A stretch of 43,783 nt of DNA, taken from Candidatus Saccharimonadota bacterium. Its GTDB lineage: Bacteria > Patescibacteriota > Saccharimonadia > Saccharimonadales > UBA10212. Positions within the stretch are counted from its first letter, which is position 1. Each line of letters starts with the position of its first letter. Below are positions 34,328 to 43,018 of the stretch, in pieces. The translations under genes were made by a program, and so were the position numbers. The DNA lies in NCBI GenBank assembly GCA_016187175.1, contig JACPKG010000001.1:1-43783 (forward strand), given 5' to 3'. The notes beneath the pieces are model-generated. The model was not told the origin of the DNA, searched no databases, and worked only from the letters and a program-made list of their open reading frames with translations.

Positions 34328-35493
34328 GATTTCTTAATTGTAACCTTAGTATTGGGCAGGGCTATGGCTGTGGTTATTTTGTCTTTATCCACCGAAAAAA
34401 TCGATGCTTCTTCCCACCAATCATAATAGTCAGTGGCATCATGGTTAGACAGGGCTGCGGTGATAGTTTGGATGCCATTGGTAAAAATATCGTCAATCTC
34501 CCATGTTACTGATAGCTTTTGGCCGGCTTTAACATCACCAATATTTATTCTTTCCCATTTAGTATTTGATTCAAAAATTCTGATGCCAATTGGATTTTTA
34601 ATGTAGATACCGATAACCGGATCGTTATCAGCCCGCTTAAAGTGGCTATCTATAGTTACCCGGACCTTGCCTGATTGGCTGGTAACTTGAACCGACTTGA
34701 TCTTGGCCGCACCACTGCCCCAGCGATTTTTATCTGCGCCGGCCTGGGTCTTGGTGTCGGTCATGAACAATTTGATGTATTCTTGGGCAACAGCTTCAGC
34801 CGAGCCAGATTTTAGAATTTTTCCTTTTTCAAGCAAAATAGCGCGGTCACAATATTCACGCACCGCGTTCATATCGTGGCTGATAAAGACTACTGTTTTC
34901 TTGTCTTTTTTAAGCTGTCTGAAATAGTTAAAGCATTTTTTTTGGAAAGCGGCGTCACCAACTGCTAATACTTCGTCGAGTAGCAAAATATCGCTGTTAA
35001 CCTTAATGGCAATCGAAAATGCCAGTCGCACTTCCATCCCCGACGAATAGTTCTTTAGCTTCTGGTCCATAAATCGCCTAAGTTCGGCGAATTCAACTAT
35101 GTCATCGTACATGGCCTGCATTTCTTTTCTGGAAAATCCTAGCAATGCGCCGTTTAGAAAGATATTTTCGCGACCGGTTAGTTCTGGATTAAAACCAACA
35201 CCAAGTTCAATAAATGGCGTCAAGCTGCCGTTAACTTTAACGACGCCAGAGGTTGGCGTGTAAATACCCGCCAGTAGTTTGAGCAGGGTGCTTTTACCGC
35301 TGCCGTTTCGTCCGACAATACCAAAAAACTCGCCTGGTTTGATTTCGAAGCTAACGTCTTTTAGAGCCTGCTGCAACTCGTAAGTACGCCTGCGCGGCCG
35401 GAAGTTAACAAAACTAGACTTCAGCGAAGAATAGCGCTCATGGGGCAATTTAAAAGTCTTACCAAGATTTTCAACCCTAACTGCGCTGTCCAT
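34324..35493 (-). CDS. wzt: Polysaccharide/teichoic acid ABC exporter ATP-binding protein (Wzt/TagH type) with C-terminal Wzt_C-like domain
   Basis: 389 aa; GIVGRNGSGKSTLLKLLAGIYTPTSG, YSSGMEVRLAFSIA, LLDEVLAVGDAAFQKKC. Confidence 0.93.
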   Translation of the reverse strand: MDSAVRVENLGKTFKLPHERYSSLKSSFVNFRPRRRTYELQQALKDVSFEIKPGEFFGIVGRNGSGKSTLLKLLAGIYTPTSGVVKVNGSLTPFIELGVGFNPELTGRENIFLNGALLGFSRKEMQAMYDDIVEFAELRRFMDQKLKNYSSGMEVRLAFSIAIKVNSDILLLDEVLAVGDAAFQKKCFNYFRQLKKDKKTVVFISHDMNAVREYCDRAILLEKGKILKSGSAEAVAQEYIKLFMTDTKTQAGADKNRWGSGAAKIKSVQVTSQSGKVRVTIDSHFKRADNDPVIGIYIKNPIGIRIFESNTKWERINIGDVKAGQKLSVTWEIDDIFTNGIQTITAALSNHDATDYYDWWEEASIFSVDKDKITTAIALPNTKVTIKKS

Positions 35494-36293
35494 TAGATAT
35501 TCTCCGCAAAAAACTTAGACTGCTGTCTAAAGTATCTCAGGGCAGCCAAAAGAACTAGAATGACTAGCAGATAGGGCGTGTATTTCAGACCACCTTGCAG
35601 GACTTGCCTAGAAATAACGGTTTGATGGGTAATGGTGGCATAGCGCGCATCCTGAATGGCTTGGGCCATGGGGTTAAGCAACATCAACTTCTGTAAGGCT
35701 GGGTTAGTAATAAGCGTAATTGGGTAAAGGATCGGGGTGAGGTAAAAACCGGCCTGCAAAATGACCTCCCATATATAATTAATGTCCCGATATTTGACGA
35801 AGGCGGCAGCCAAAAAAAGTGACAGCCCTAGCGCAAAAACATAAATTTCTAGCAAAATTAGCGGCAGCCACAGGGTCGTCTCCAGTAAATCTACCTCATT
35901 AATAAACAAAAAGAGGATTACTACCAGTAAGTTCAAAAACAAGTTGATTAATGCCGAAATACTGCTGGAAAGTACGATTATCCAGCGCGGGATGCGGATT
36001 TTTCGTACTAAATCCCCGCGGTTGACAATCGAACCCAGGCTTTGAGAGGTCATCTCGGCAAAAAAATTCCACAGCACTATACCTAACAGCAAATAGACCG
36101 GAAAGTGTGGTATATCACCGCCAATTTTAAGAAAGCGTACAAATACAATATACAAAATCAAAAAGAGCAGCAGCGGGCGCAGCAGCGACCAGGCATAACC
36201 AAGAACCGAGCCTTGGTAACGAAGCTTAAAATCCGTCCGGACAAGCTCTGCTAGCAGTGCCCGATTCGTCTTATTAAAAACGCGGGTAATCAT
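35493..36293 (-). CDS. wzm: Polysaccharide/teichoic acid ABC exporter permease (Wzm/TagG type)
   Basis: 266 aa; ELVRTDFKLRYQGSVLGYAWSLLRPLLLFLILYIVF, VKYRDINYIWEVILQAGFYLTPILYP. Confidence 0.93.
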   Translation of the reverse strand: MITRVFNKTNRALLAELVRTDFKLRYQGSVLGYAWSLLRPLLLFLILYIVFVRFLKIGGDIPHFPVYLLLGIVLWNFFAEMTSQSLGSIVNRGDLVRKIRIPRWIIVLSSSISALINLFLNLLVVILFLFINEVDLLETTLWLPLILLEIYVFALGLSLFLAAAFVKYRDINYIWEVILQAGFYLTPILYPITLITNPALQKLMLLNPMAQAIQDARYATITHQTVISRQVLQGGLKYTPYLLVILVLLAALRYFRQQSKFFAENI

Positions 36294-36330
36294 AACTAAC
36301 TGATAGGGTATTATAGAGTAAACAGATGAT

Positions 36331-36450
36331 TCGGTTAACAGTTTACAGTTTTCAGTTTCCGGTAGGTTGTCTGTTTACAGTTTACAGTGAAGAACAGCTA
36401 ACCGCTAACTGCCAACACACTGTCAACGGTCAACTGACAACCGGTAACTA
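36331..36450. repeat. Degenerate AACTGT/ACAGTT repeat-rich intergenic block
   Basis: Iterated GTTAACAGTTTACAGTTTTCAG...CTGTTTACAGTTTACAGTG followed by opposite-oriented AACTG/GTCAAC units (ACTGTCAACGGTCAACTGACAACCGG). Confidence 0.6.
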
Positions 36451-36468
36451 CACAGGAGGCATCCTGTG
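36451..36468 (+). promoter_or_regulatory. Hairpin overlapping SD and GTG start of the downstream GT2 gene
   Basis: CACAGGA-GGCA-TCCTGTG; contains AGGAGG and the GTG start at 36466-36468. Confidence 0.55.
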
Positions 36469-37479
36469 CGAGTAAGCGTTGTTATACCGAATTGGAATGG
36501 CGAGCAGGAGCTGCCAGCTTGTTTGGATGCCTTGTTAGCCCAAAGCCTGACGCCCGAAGAAATAATAGTTGTCGATAACGGTTCCACAGATGGTTCTAAA
36601 GAGTTACTGTACGGCCAATACCCCCAGGTTACAGTCATCCCTTTGCCGTTTAACACTGGTTTTGCCAGTGGTGTTAATGTCGGCCTGAGATACTCTAGTT
36701 CTGCTGGCTATGATTACACCGCATTGCTAAATAACGACGCTGTAGCTGACAAAAATTGGCTAAAAAGCCTAGTTGACATCATGTATTCAAATCCAAGAGC
36801 TGGCATAGTTACCAGTAAAATGATTAACGACACAGGGGAGTATTTGGACTCTACCGGGGAGCTTTATACAGTTTGGGGGCTACCTTACCCCAGAGGGCGG
36901 CGCGAGGCCAACACTGGCAAGTACGATGGTCAAAAAGAAGTTTTTGGCGCTTCAGGTGGCGCGAGTTTGTACCGCCACAAAATGCTGGCTGAGATCGGTT
37001 TTTTTGACGAAGATTTTTTTGCTTATTATGAAGACGTGGATATCAGTTTTCGCGCCCAATTGGCTGGCTGGAAAGTGCTTCACGAACCAAACGCCAAAGT
37101 TCATCACCATATTGGCGCCACCAGCGGCCGCGTTAGAGGTTTTACAACTTACCATACCATGAAAAACTTACCCTGGCTAGCTATCAAAAACGTGCCTAAA
37201 GGCTTGCTGCATAAGGTTTTACCGCGCCTATTTTTAGCTTACAGCTTATTTTTGGGACGTGCCCTAGCCCGCGGCCAGAGCTGGACAGCCCTCAAGGGCA
37301 GTGGCCGAATGTGGTGGTTACTGCCTAAAAAATTGGTGCAGCGATACAAAATCCAAAAAAACCGCAAAGTTTCACCGCGATACATTAATTCGATACTAAC
37401 TCATGATCTGCCACCTGACGCCCGTGGTCTACGTCGCCTGCGCTCCAGCTGGTGGACACTACGCCGAAAAAAGGTTTGA
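36466..37479 (+). CDS. GT2-family glycosyltransferase (rhamnosyltransferase-like)
   Basis: 337 aa; VSVVIPNWNGEQELPACLDALLAQ, IIVVDNGSTDGSKELL, ALLNNDAVADKNW, FFAYYEDVDISFRAQLAGW. Confidence 0.93.
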   Translation: MRVSVVIPNWNGEQELPACLDALLAQSLTPEEIIVVDNGSTDGSKELLYGQYPQVTVIPLPFNTGFASGVNVGLRYSSSAGYDYTALLNNDAVADKNWLKSLVDIMYSNPRAGIVTSKMINDTGEYLDSTGELYTVWGLPYPRGRREANTGKYDGQKEVFGASGGASLYRHKMLAEIGFFDEDFFAYYEDVDISFRAQLAGWKVLHEPNAKVHHHIGATSGRVRGFTTYHTMKNLPWLAIKNVPKGLLHKVLPRLFLAYSLFLGRALARGQSWTALKGSGRMWWLLPKKLVQRYKIQKNRKVSPRYINSILTHDLPPDARGLRRLRSSWWTLRRKKV

Positions 37480-37526
37480 TTGTCCCACTTGACGGAATTA
37501 TACCATTTTGATACTATTTTAATACT

Positions 37527-37811
37527 ATGAAGACAGTGAAATTACAGGTTCCTATGGACGAAGGTGTCCGTAAAGGCCTTGAAATTCGAGCCCGCGAGTT
37601 AGGCTTTGATTCTGCGCAGGCCTATATCCGTGTTTGGGCAAAAGCCCAGGCAGAAAGACGTTCAATTGATTTCGGCGACTATTGGGGTGAGCCAAGCGAC
37701 ACGGCCGCCGCCCGCATCAACAAGGCTGCCGAGGAAGCAAAAAAAGGCATCAATGTCAGTGAGCCATTTTATACCTTAGAAGAAATGATGGCTCATCTCG
37801 ACAAATTATGA
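37527..37811 (+). CDS. RelB/DinJ-like antitoxin
   Basis: 94 aa; short gene immediately upstream of and overlapping (ATGA) a RelE/YafQ-like toxin; N-terminal MKTVKLQVPMDEGVRKGLEIRARELGFDSAQAYIRVWAKA resembles a ribbon-helix-helix. Confidence 0.75.
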   Translation: MKTVKLQVPMDEGVRKGLEIRARELGFDSAQAYIRVWAKAQAERRSIDFGDYWGEPSDTAAARINKAAEEAKKGINVSEPFYTLEEMMAHLDKL

Positions 37812-38077
37812 AGCCTATCCGTCTTAGCAAGAAATTCGATAAGGCTTACTTAAAACTTATAAGAAGTAGCCCCGAGTTTAGGACAAATTATATAAGACGT
37901 GTTTTATTTTTTAAGTCAGGTGAACGCGGTTATCCACTGAATGATCACGCGCTTGGTGGCAAACTCTCGGGCAAGCGGGTATTTTCAATAACTAGCGATA
38001 TTAGGGTAGTTTACGAAGAGACTGAAAAAGAGATAATCTTCCTAGATATTGGCACCCATAACCAGGTGTACAAATAG
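37808..38077 (+). CDS. RelE/YafQ-like mRNA interferase toxin
   Basis: 89 aa; LSKKFDKAYLKLI, YPLNDHALGGKLSGKRVFSITSDIRVVYEETEKEIIFLDIGTHNQVYK. Confidence 0.87.
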   Translation: MKPIRLSKKFDKAYLKLIRSSPEFRTNYIRRVLFFKSGERGYPLNDHALGGKLSGKRVFSITSDIRVVYEETEKEIIFLDIGTHNQVYK

Positions 38078-38078
38078 A

Positions 38079-39176
38079 ATGATGAAGCGGGCTATCGTTG
38101 ATGCGAGGGAATCGGGGACTAGTACTGGTAGATATGTCGATAAGCTAATTGAGTATCTCCATAAGCTCGAACCGGAGTACGAGATCATTGTACTGACCAA
38201 AACACCCCGGGTTGAATATATAAAGTCAGTGGCGTCCGGTTTTCGAATAGTTGAATCTAATTTTAAGGAGTTTACTTTGGCTGAACAGCTTGGACTGCTC
38301 CGGCAAATCAATGACCTTAAACCAGACCTAGTGCACTTTAGCATGACGCAGCAACCAATTTTGTACCGCGGTCCTGTTGTGACGACCATTCACGACCTAA
38401 CAACTGCCAGGTTCCGCAATCCAGCCAAGAACTGGCTGGTATTCGCACTTAAGCAACGAGTTTATAAATGGCTTGTCAAACGCGTTGCCAGAAAATCTAT
38501 CCAGCTAATAACTCCCAGTAATTGGGTTAAATACGACGTCGTACAATTTGCAAATGTACAACCTAGTAAAATAACCGTAACCTATGAAGCGGCGGATGAA
38601 ATTCCAGATAATCCAGAGCCTGTGGCGGAGCTGCAAAGCCAAAAATTCGTCATGTATATTGGCCGACCGCAACCGCACAAAAATTTAAGGCGGCTGGTTC
38701 GGGCTTTTTCTGAGGTTCAGCTAATCCATCCTAAACTAAAGCTAGCCCTGGTTGGCAAGAACGACGCCAATTTTGAATCGCTTAAAAAATATATCCACCG
38801 TCAAGACATTAGTGGCATAATTTTTACCGATTTTGTTAGCGAAGGCCAACTGCGCTGGCTGTACGAGCACGCCCAAATTTATGTTTTTCCTTCACTCTCC
38901 GAAGGCTTCGGCCTGCCGGGCCTAGAGGCACTGGCACACGGACTGCCGCTTGTCTCTAGCCGGGCAACTTGCCTGCCCGAGATTTATAAAGACGCAGCAA
39001 TTTACTTTGACCCGACCAACACCCAAGATATGGCCGAGAAAATTCGAATGGTACTGGAAGATAAGAAGTTAGCAACCGATTTGCGCACAAAAGGCCTCAA
39101 AGTTGCCTCGAAATACTCTTGGCTCCACACTGCTCAACAAACTCTAGAAATCTACGAACAAGCTCTCGAGCATTAA
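38079..39176 (+). CDS. GT4-family glycosyltransferase
   Basis: Likely start MMKRAIVDARESGTSTGRYVDKL; KFVMYIGRPQPHKNLRRLVRAFSE, YVFPSLSEGFGLPGLEALAHGLPLVSS. Confidence 0.93.
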   Translation: MMKRAIVDARESGTSTGRYVDKLIEYLHKLEPEYEIIVLTKTPRVEYIKSVASGFRIVESNFKEFTLAEQLGLLRQINDLKPDLVHFSMTQQPILYRGPVVTTIHDLTTARFRNPAKNWLVFALKQRVYKWLVKRVARKSIQLITPSNWVKYDVVQFANVQPSKITVTYEAADEIPDNPEPVAELQSQKFVMYIGRPQPHKNLRRLVRAFSEVQLIHPKLKLALVGKNDANFESLKKYIHRQDISGIIFTDFVSEGQLRWLYEHAQIYVFPSLSEGFGLPGLEALAHGLPLVSSRATCLPEIYKDAAIYFDPTNTQDMAEKIRMVLEDKKLATDLRTKGLKVASKYSWLHTAQQTLEIYEQALEH

Positions 39177-39237
39177 AGCTTGAGCAATTTTCTGTTTACT
39201 GAAGACCTTATAGAATATGACTTACAGTGACTGACTT

Positions 39238-39286
39238 AGGGCTTACAGGGACAATCCCTGCAACAGGGATTGTCCCTGTAAGCCCT
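39238..39286. repeat. REP-like hairpin, upstream copy
   Basis: AGGGCTTACAGGGACAATCCCTG-CAA-CAGGGATTGTCCCTGTAAGCCCT: 23-bp perfect stem, 3-nt loop. Confidence 0.93.
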
Positions 39287-39327
39287 GTAAGTCTGTAAGT
39301 CTGTAAGTAAGACTATTGGAGAAATTT

Positions 39328-39942
39328 ATGCCAACCAAGCACTGTGTAAAAACTTATGTGCCAGAATCTTATTACCATGTCTATAATCGTGGGGTTAATA
39401 AACGGCGCATTTTTCTTGATGATCAAGACTATTCTGTTTTTTTAAGTCTTCTCAAACGATACCTATCAGATGAGACTGTCCCTAACAAATACAACATAAC
39501 GTATGAGAACTTATCTAATGAAGTGGAGGTACTTGCCTATTGTCTAATGCCAAATCACGTTCATCTTCTCATCTACCAAATAAGTCCTGACGGCATGACA
39601 AATCTTATGCGCCGGGTCTTTACAGCCTATTCTATGTACTTTAATAAGAAATATAAGCGAGTTGGTGGCTTATTCCAAGATGCGTACAAAGCAAGCCACA
39701 TAGACTCCGATGAATACCTGCAACACATTTCTCGCTACATACATTTGAATCCTGCTAAGTGGGCGACTTGGAATTTTTCGAGCCTAGATTATTACAGAGT
39801 CAATAAAGTAAGTTCTTGGATAAATCATAAAAGGATATTAGAACTATTTAAAGACAGTGAGGAATATCTGAGTTTTTTGGCAGACTACGAGGATTACAAA
39901 AGGTCGCTTGATGAGATTAAACACCAGCTTGCTGACCACTAA
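39328..39942 (+). CDS. REP-associated tyrosine transposase (RAYT, IS200/Y1_Tnp-like)
   Basis: SYYHVYNRGVNKRRIFLDDQDYSVFLSLLKRYL, HUH motif YCLMPNHVHLLIYQ, catalytic-Tyr region LQHISRYIHLNPAKWA; SD GGAG before the ATG at 39328. Confidence 0.93.
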   Translation: MPTKHCVKTYVPESYYHVYNRGVNKRRIFLDDQDYSVFLSLLKRYLSDETVPNKYNITYENLSNEVEVLAYCLMPNHVHLLIYQISPDGMTNLMRRVFTAYSMYFNKKYKRVGGLFQDAYKASHIDSDEYLQHISRYIHLNPAKWATWNFSSLDYYRVNKVSSWINHKRILELFKDSEEYLSFLADYEDYKRSLDEIKHQLADH

Positions 39943-39957
39943 TATTATGTGCTTACA

Positions 39958-39996
39958 GGCTTACAGGGACAATCCCTGCAACAGGGATTGTCCCTG
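39958..39996. repeat. REP-like hairpin, downstream copy
   Basis: GGCTTACAGGGACAATCCCTGCAACAGGGATTGTCCCTG, identical to 39240-39278 (39 nt). Confidence 0.93.
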
Positions 39997-40052
39997 GTCC
40001 CTCCCTGTGCCTGCTGTACCTGTTCTCTGGTCACGGGAAATGGCAGCCGGTG

Positions 40053-40964
40053 CTAGGGTTGTTTTTTGTTGGTAAGAGGATTTGGCAACTGCATGCCTGT
40101 GAGTTTCCATTGTCTGTCAATTTTTTTGAAGTATAAGGCGCCGGAGGCCGGCTTAAAATCGCTGTTGAGGGGGATGAAATAAATGACGGCCCCGAACTCG
40201 CCGCCTGAGTAGCTACCACCGTTGATAATAGTCTGGCCTTGGCTATAAATTTCCTCGGCCGCCAACAGTTTAGATATTTCGTCCTCGGTGTTTTTCGACC
40301 GAAGCTCCGGCGCTGCCCCAGCATATAGTTCTTTAGCTTTCTTGTCCCTGATATTTTGGGCGGTAGTTTGGGTAGCCTGTTTAAGCGGTTCGATCTCGTT
40401 TTTTAGGTCTGTCTTTTCAACGTCAGTAACAGATTCTTCAATCTTTTTGAAGTTGTCCGTTTCTTCTTTGCTGACTATCGAAACCGGGTGTAGGCTGTTT
40501 TTAATATAAATAAAGCGTAGTGACTGACCATCTTTTTTGACCATTACTTTAGCTACGTCCCAACCGTTAGATTTTTCAAAACTAGCGATTACGTCCGGTG
40601 ATAATTTCTGTTTTTGCTCTGGCACCAGCGTCTCATTGATATATTTTTTGAAATCATTGCCCTTTTTATCCTCTAAAAATTCGACTGGCTGGAGGCTGAT
40701 ATTATTGTCGGCGTAAACTTCATCTATTGTTTTACCGGTTATTTTACCGATGTGGACTATTTGGATGCCTTGTACGGCATGAGTGTCCACCGCCATCCCC
40801 TTAGGAACACTAAAAACATAGCCACCCGCAAAGCTAAGATATTCCGGATACTCCAGAACCCGAGTAGAGTTTGAACTGCGCAAGTATAGTCCTCCGCCAA
40901 TTGCCAGTAAAACTAGCAACAGAATTACCAGTCGGGGCCGAGAACGTTTGAGCTTAAATACCAT
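40053..40964 (-). CDS. Membrane-anchored protein, paralog 3 of a tandem family
   Basis: 303 aa; N-terminal TM, EYPEYLSFAGGYVFSVPKGMAVDTHAVQGIQIVHIGKI... aligns with the two upstream paralogs. Confidence 0.8.
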   Translation of the reverse strand: MVFKLKRSRPRLVILLLVLLAIGGGLYLRSSNSTRVLEYPEYLSFAGGYVFSVPKGMAVDTHAVQGIQIVHIGKITGKTIDEVYADNNISLQPVEFLEDKKGNDFKKYINETLVPEQKQKLSPDVIASFEKSNGWDVAKVMVKKDGQSLRFIYIKNSLHPVSIVSKEETDNFKKIEESVTDVEKTDLKNEIEPLKQATQTTAQNIRDKKAKELYAGAAPELRSKNTEDEISKLLAAEEIYSQGQTIINGGSYSGGEFGAVIYFIPLNSDFKPASGALYFKKIDRQWKLTGMQLPNPLTNKKQP

Positions 40965-40973
40965 TATTACCTA

Positions 40974-41885
40974 TTACTGTCGAGTTGGGTCCGGTAGAGT
41001 TAATAGCTCCAACTTCCATTGGCCATCAACTTTTTTGAAAGTCAAAGCGCCAATCGCCGGCTGTTGGTCGTCTTTATTAAGCTTGGTTAACCGTAATACC
41101 GTCGAGAAACTGTCGGGAGTGTAACTTACACCGCTAATAATAACATTGCCTTCCGTGTATGGGGTTGCTGTCTTTAAAGCGGCAGCTAGCTCCGCTTCGG
41201 TTGTGCTGGCTTTAAGCTCCGTTGAACCGGCAGAATATAGATCTTTGGCTTTTTGGTCCTTAACCAGTTGGGTAGTATCTCTAATTAACTTTTTTATTGA
41301 AGCTTGTTCAGTCTTAAGATCGCTTTTTTCTACATCAATTAGTGTCCGCTCGATATCTTTAAGTGCGGCCGACTCCTGTTTTGCGACCACTGCCACTGGG
41401 TGCTGGCCACCTTTGAGAAATAAAAAGCGAAACTGTTTGCCATCCTTTTTGGCAGTAACAGCGGCGTTATCCGTGCCGCCTACCTTGCCAAACTTTACCT
41501 GCACATCATCAGTAGACAGATTCTTCTTAAACTCCGGTAAATACTGGTCGTTGACGTACTTTTTAAAGGCTTTGCCGGTTTGGTCAGTTAAATCGGTAAT
41601 TGGCTGGATGGCTATGCCGCTGGCGGCGTAGACGTCTTCCAGAGTTTTAGCTTCGATTTTCCCAGTGTAGACCAGTTGGGCACCCGGTACAGATTGTTCA
41701 TCAACCGTGTAATTTTTTGGCACGCTAAAGACGTAGTTGCCGTCAAAATTCAAATATACAGGGTAGTCGGACTTAGAGCCTTTATCTTCATTGTCCCGCG
41801 TATAAACCAGAACACCCACCGCAATTATTATAACCAAGATAATTAATAGGGTTTTGCGCGGTAGTGAAAAAAGGTTTTTAATCAT
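40974..41885 (-). CDS. Membrane-anchored protein, paralog 2 of a tandem family
   Basis: 303 aa; DYPVYLNFDGNYVFSVPKNYTVDEQSVPGAQLVYTGKIEAKTLEDVYAASGIAIQPI. Confidence 0.8.
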   Translation of the reverse strand: MIKNLFSLPRKTLLIILVIIIAVGVLVYTRDNEDKGSKSDYPVYLNFDGNYVFSVPKNYTVDEQSVPGAQLVYTGKIEAKTLEDVYAASGIAIQPITDLTDQTGKAFKKYVNDQYLPEFKKNLSTDDVQVKFGKVGGTDNAAVTAKKDGKQFRFLFLKGGQHPVAVVAKQESAALKDIERTLIDVEKSDLKTEQASIKKLIRDTTQLVKDQKAKDLYSAGSTELKASTTEAELAAALKTATPYTEGNVIISGVSYTPDSFSTVLRLTKLNKDDQQPAIGALTFKKVDGQWKLELLTLPDPTRQ

Positions 41886-41957
41886 AAATCGTAGTTTAAC
41901 ATATTAATCCTAGCCGTCCAGCCTGAGAGCTGGCTGAGAGAATTTACTTAACTTGGC

Positions 41958-42944
41958 TTACTGATCCTCCTCAGTAGCTCCTGTTATTGTGCCGTTTGGA
42001 AGTTGCAGGGTATACAACTTCCATTTCCCCTCAGACTGGCGAAAGACCATGCTGCCAAATTGGTTTTTTGCCGGGTTTTGGGAATCCGAAAAAAGAATCG
42101 CTGCAGTCATTTCTTTTTTACTAATTTTGACGCCAAAGACCTTTATTTCCAATTCTAATATATCTTTTGAGCGCTCAGCCAGTCGATTGAAATCATCCAG
42201 ATCGTTCGAATCCTTTAAGCCCTCATGGGCTAGAAAATAAATATCTTCGAACATACGGTTCTTAAGCATTACACCCTCGGCCAAGACCTTAACTTTTATA
42301 TTCTCATAGTCAGAAAATTTAGCTGAGGCTTGGCTAATACTCCGGCCAATGGACTTAAAGGTCTCATTATCTTCTTTACTGACCACAGCTACAGATTGCG
42401 GCAGGTTTACTATGTATTGACGGCGCAAGATTTGACCGTTCTTTTTTGATAACAGCTCCGCTGCTCTCACGCCATCCTTACGGTCACTGAAGAATATATC
42501 AGCTGTGCCCTGGAAAGCACTGGCCGCGGCCGGTTTAGAAATATTGTTTAAATAGCGCTCAAAGGCCTGATTCTCGCCATTTAGCGGAATTAGGGCCTGA
42601 ACCCCAACCGCTCCATCGTTAAACAAGTCATCCAAAGTATTGGTCTTAATACCCGCATTCAAGCTATATAAAAATTGGACGCCGGGTACGATCTTATCAT
42701 CCACTGTTTTTTGCTTGGGTACTTCGAAATAATAATCATCAAAACTGATGTAATAGGTCTTGTTGCTCTGGCTAGCTTGTTGAGACGTATCAGTGCTATT
42801 AGAAGAAGTCCGTTTAATGCCAATACCGATAATCAAAAGCCCGGCGGCGATTATAATTGCGGCAATTGCTAAATTTCTACCTCTCATTTTTTCTTTAGGC
42901 ACTCCATATATAAAATCAATCCCATCGATAATAGCAGCCGGCAA
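41958..42944 (-). CDS. Membrane-anchored protein, paralog 1 (most divergent) of a tandem family
   Basis: 328 aa; TYYISFDDYYFEVPKQKTVDDKIVPGVQFLYSLNAGIKTNTLDDLFNDGAVGVQAL. Confidence 0.75.
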   Translation of the reverse strand: MPAAIIDGIDFIYGVPKEKMRGRNLAIAAIIIAAGLLIIGIGIKRTSSNSTDTSQQASQSNKTYYISFDDYYFEVPKQKTVDDKIVPGVQFLYSLNAGIKTNTLDDLFNDGAVGVQALIPLNGENQAFERYLNNISKPAAASAFQGTADIFFSDRKDGVRAAELLSKKNGQILRRQYIVNLPQSVAVVSKEDNETFKSIGRSISQASAKFSDYENIKVKVLAEGVMLKNRMFEDIYFLAHEGLKDSNDLDDFNRLAERSKDILELEIKVFGVKISKKEMTAAILFSDSQNPAKNQFGSMVFRQSEGKWKLYTLQLPNGTITGATEEDQ

Positions 42945-42972
42945 CGAGTTTGGGCAAGTCTAGCACCCAATT

Positions 42973-42998
42973 CAAAAAAGGGCCGAAGCCCTTTTTTG
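42973..42998. terminator. Rho-independent terminator, bidirectional form
   Basis: CAAAAAAGGGC-CGAA-GCCCTTTTTTG; 11-bp stem, tetraloop, immediately downstream of the 43019 minus-strand stop. Confidence 0.85.
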
Positions 42999-43018
42999 AT
43001 TTTCGAACCTTTAACCTA

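Noticed and set aside
39238-39996. Considered the repeated hairpins as a CRISPR array
   Set aside because: Only two copies ~720 bp apart flanking a transposase gene, no spacer series and no cas genes.
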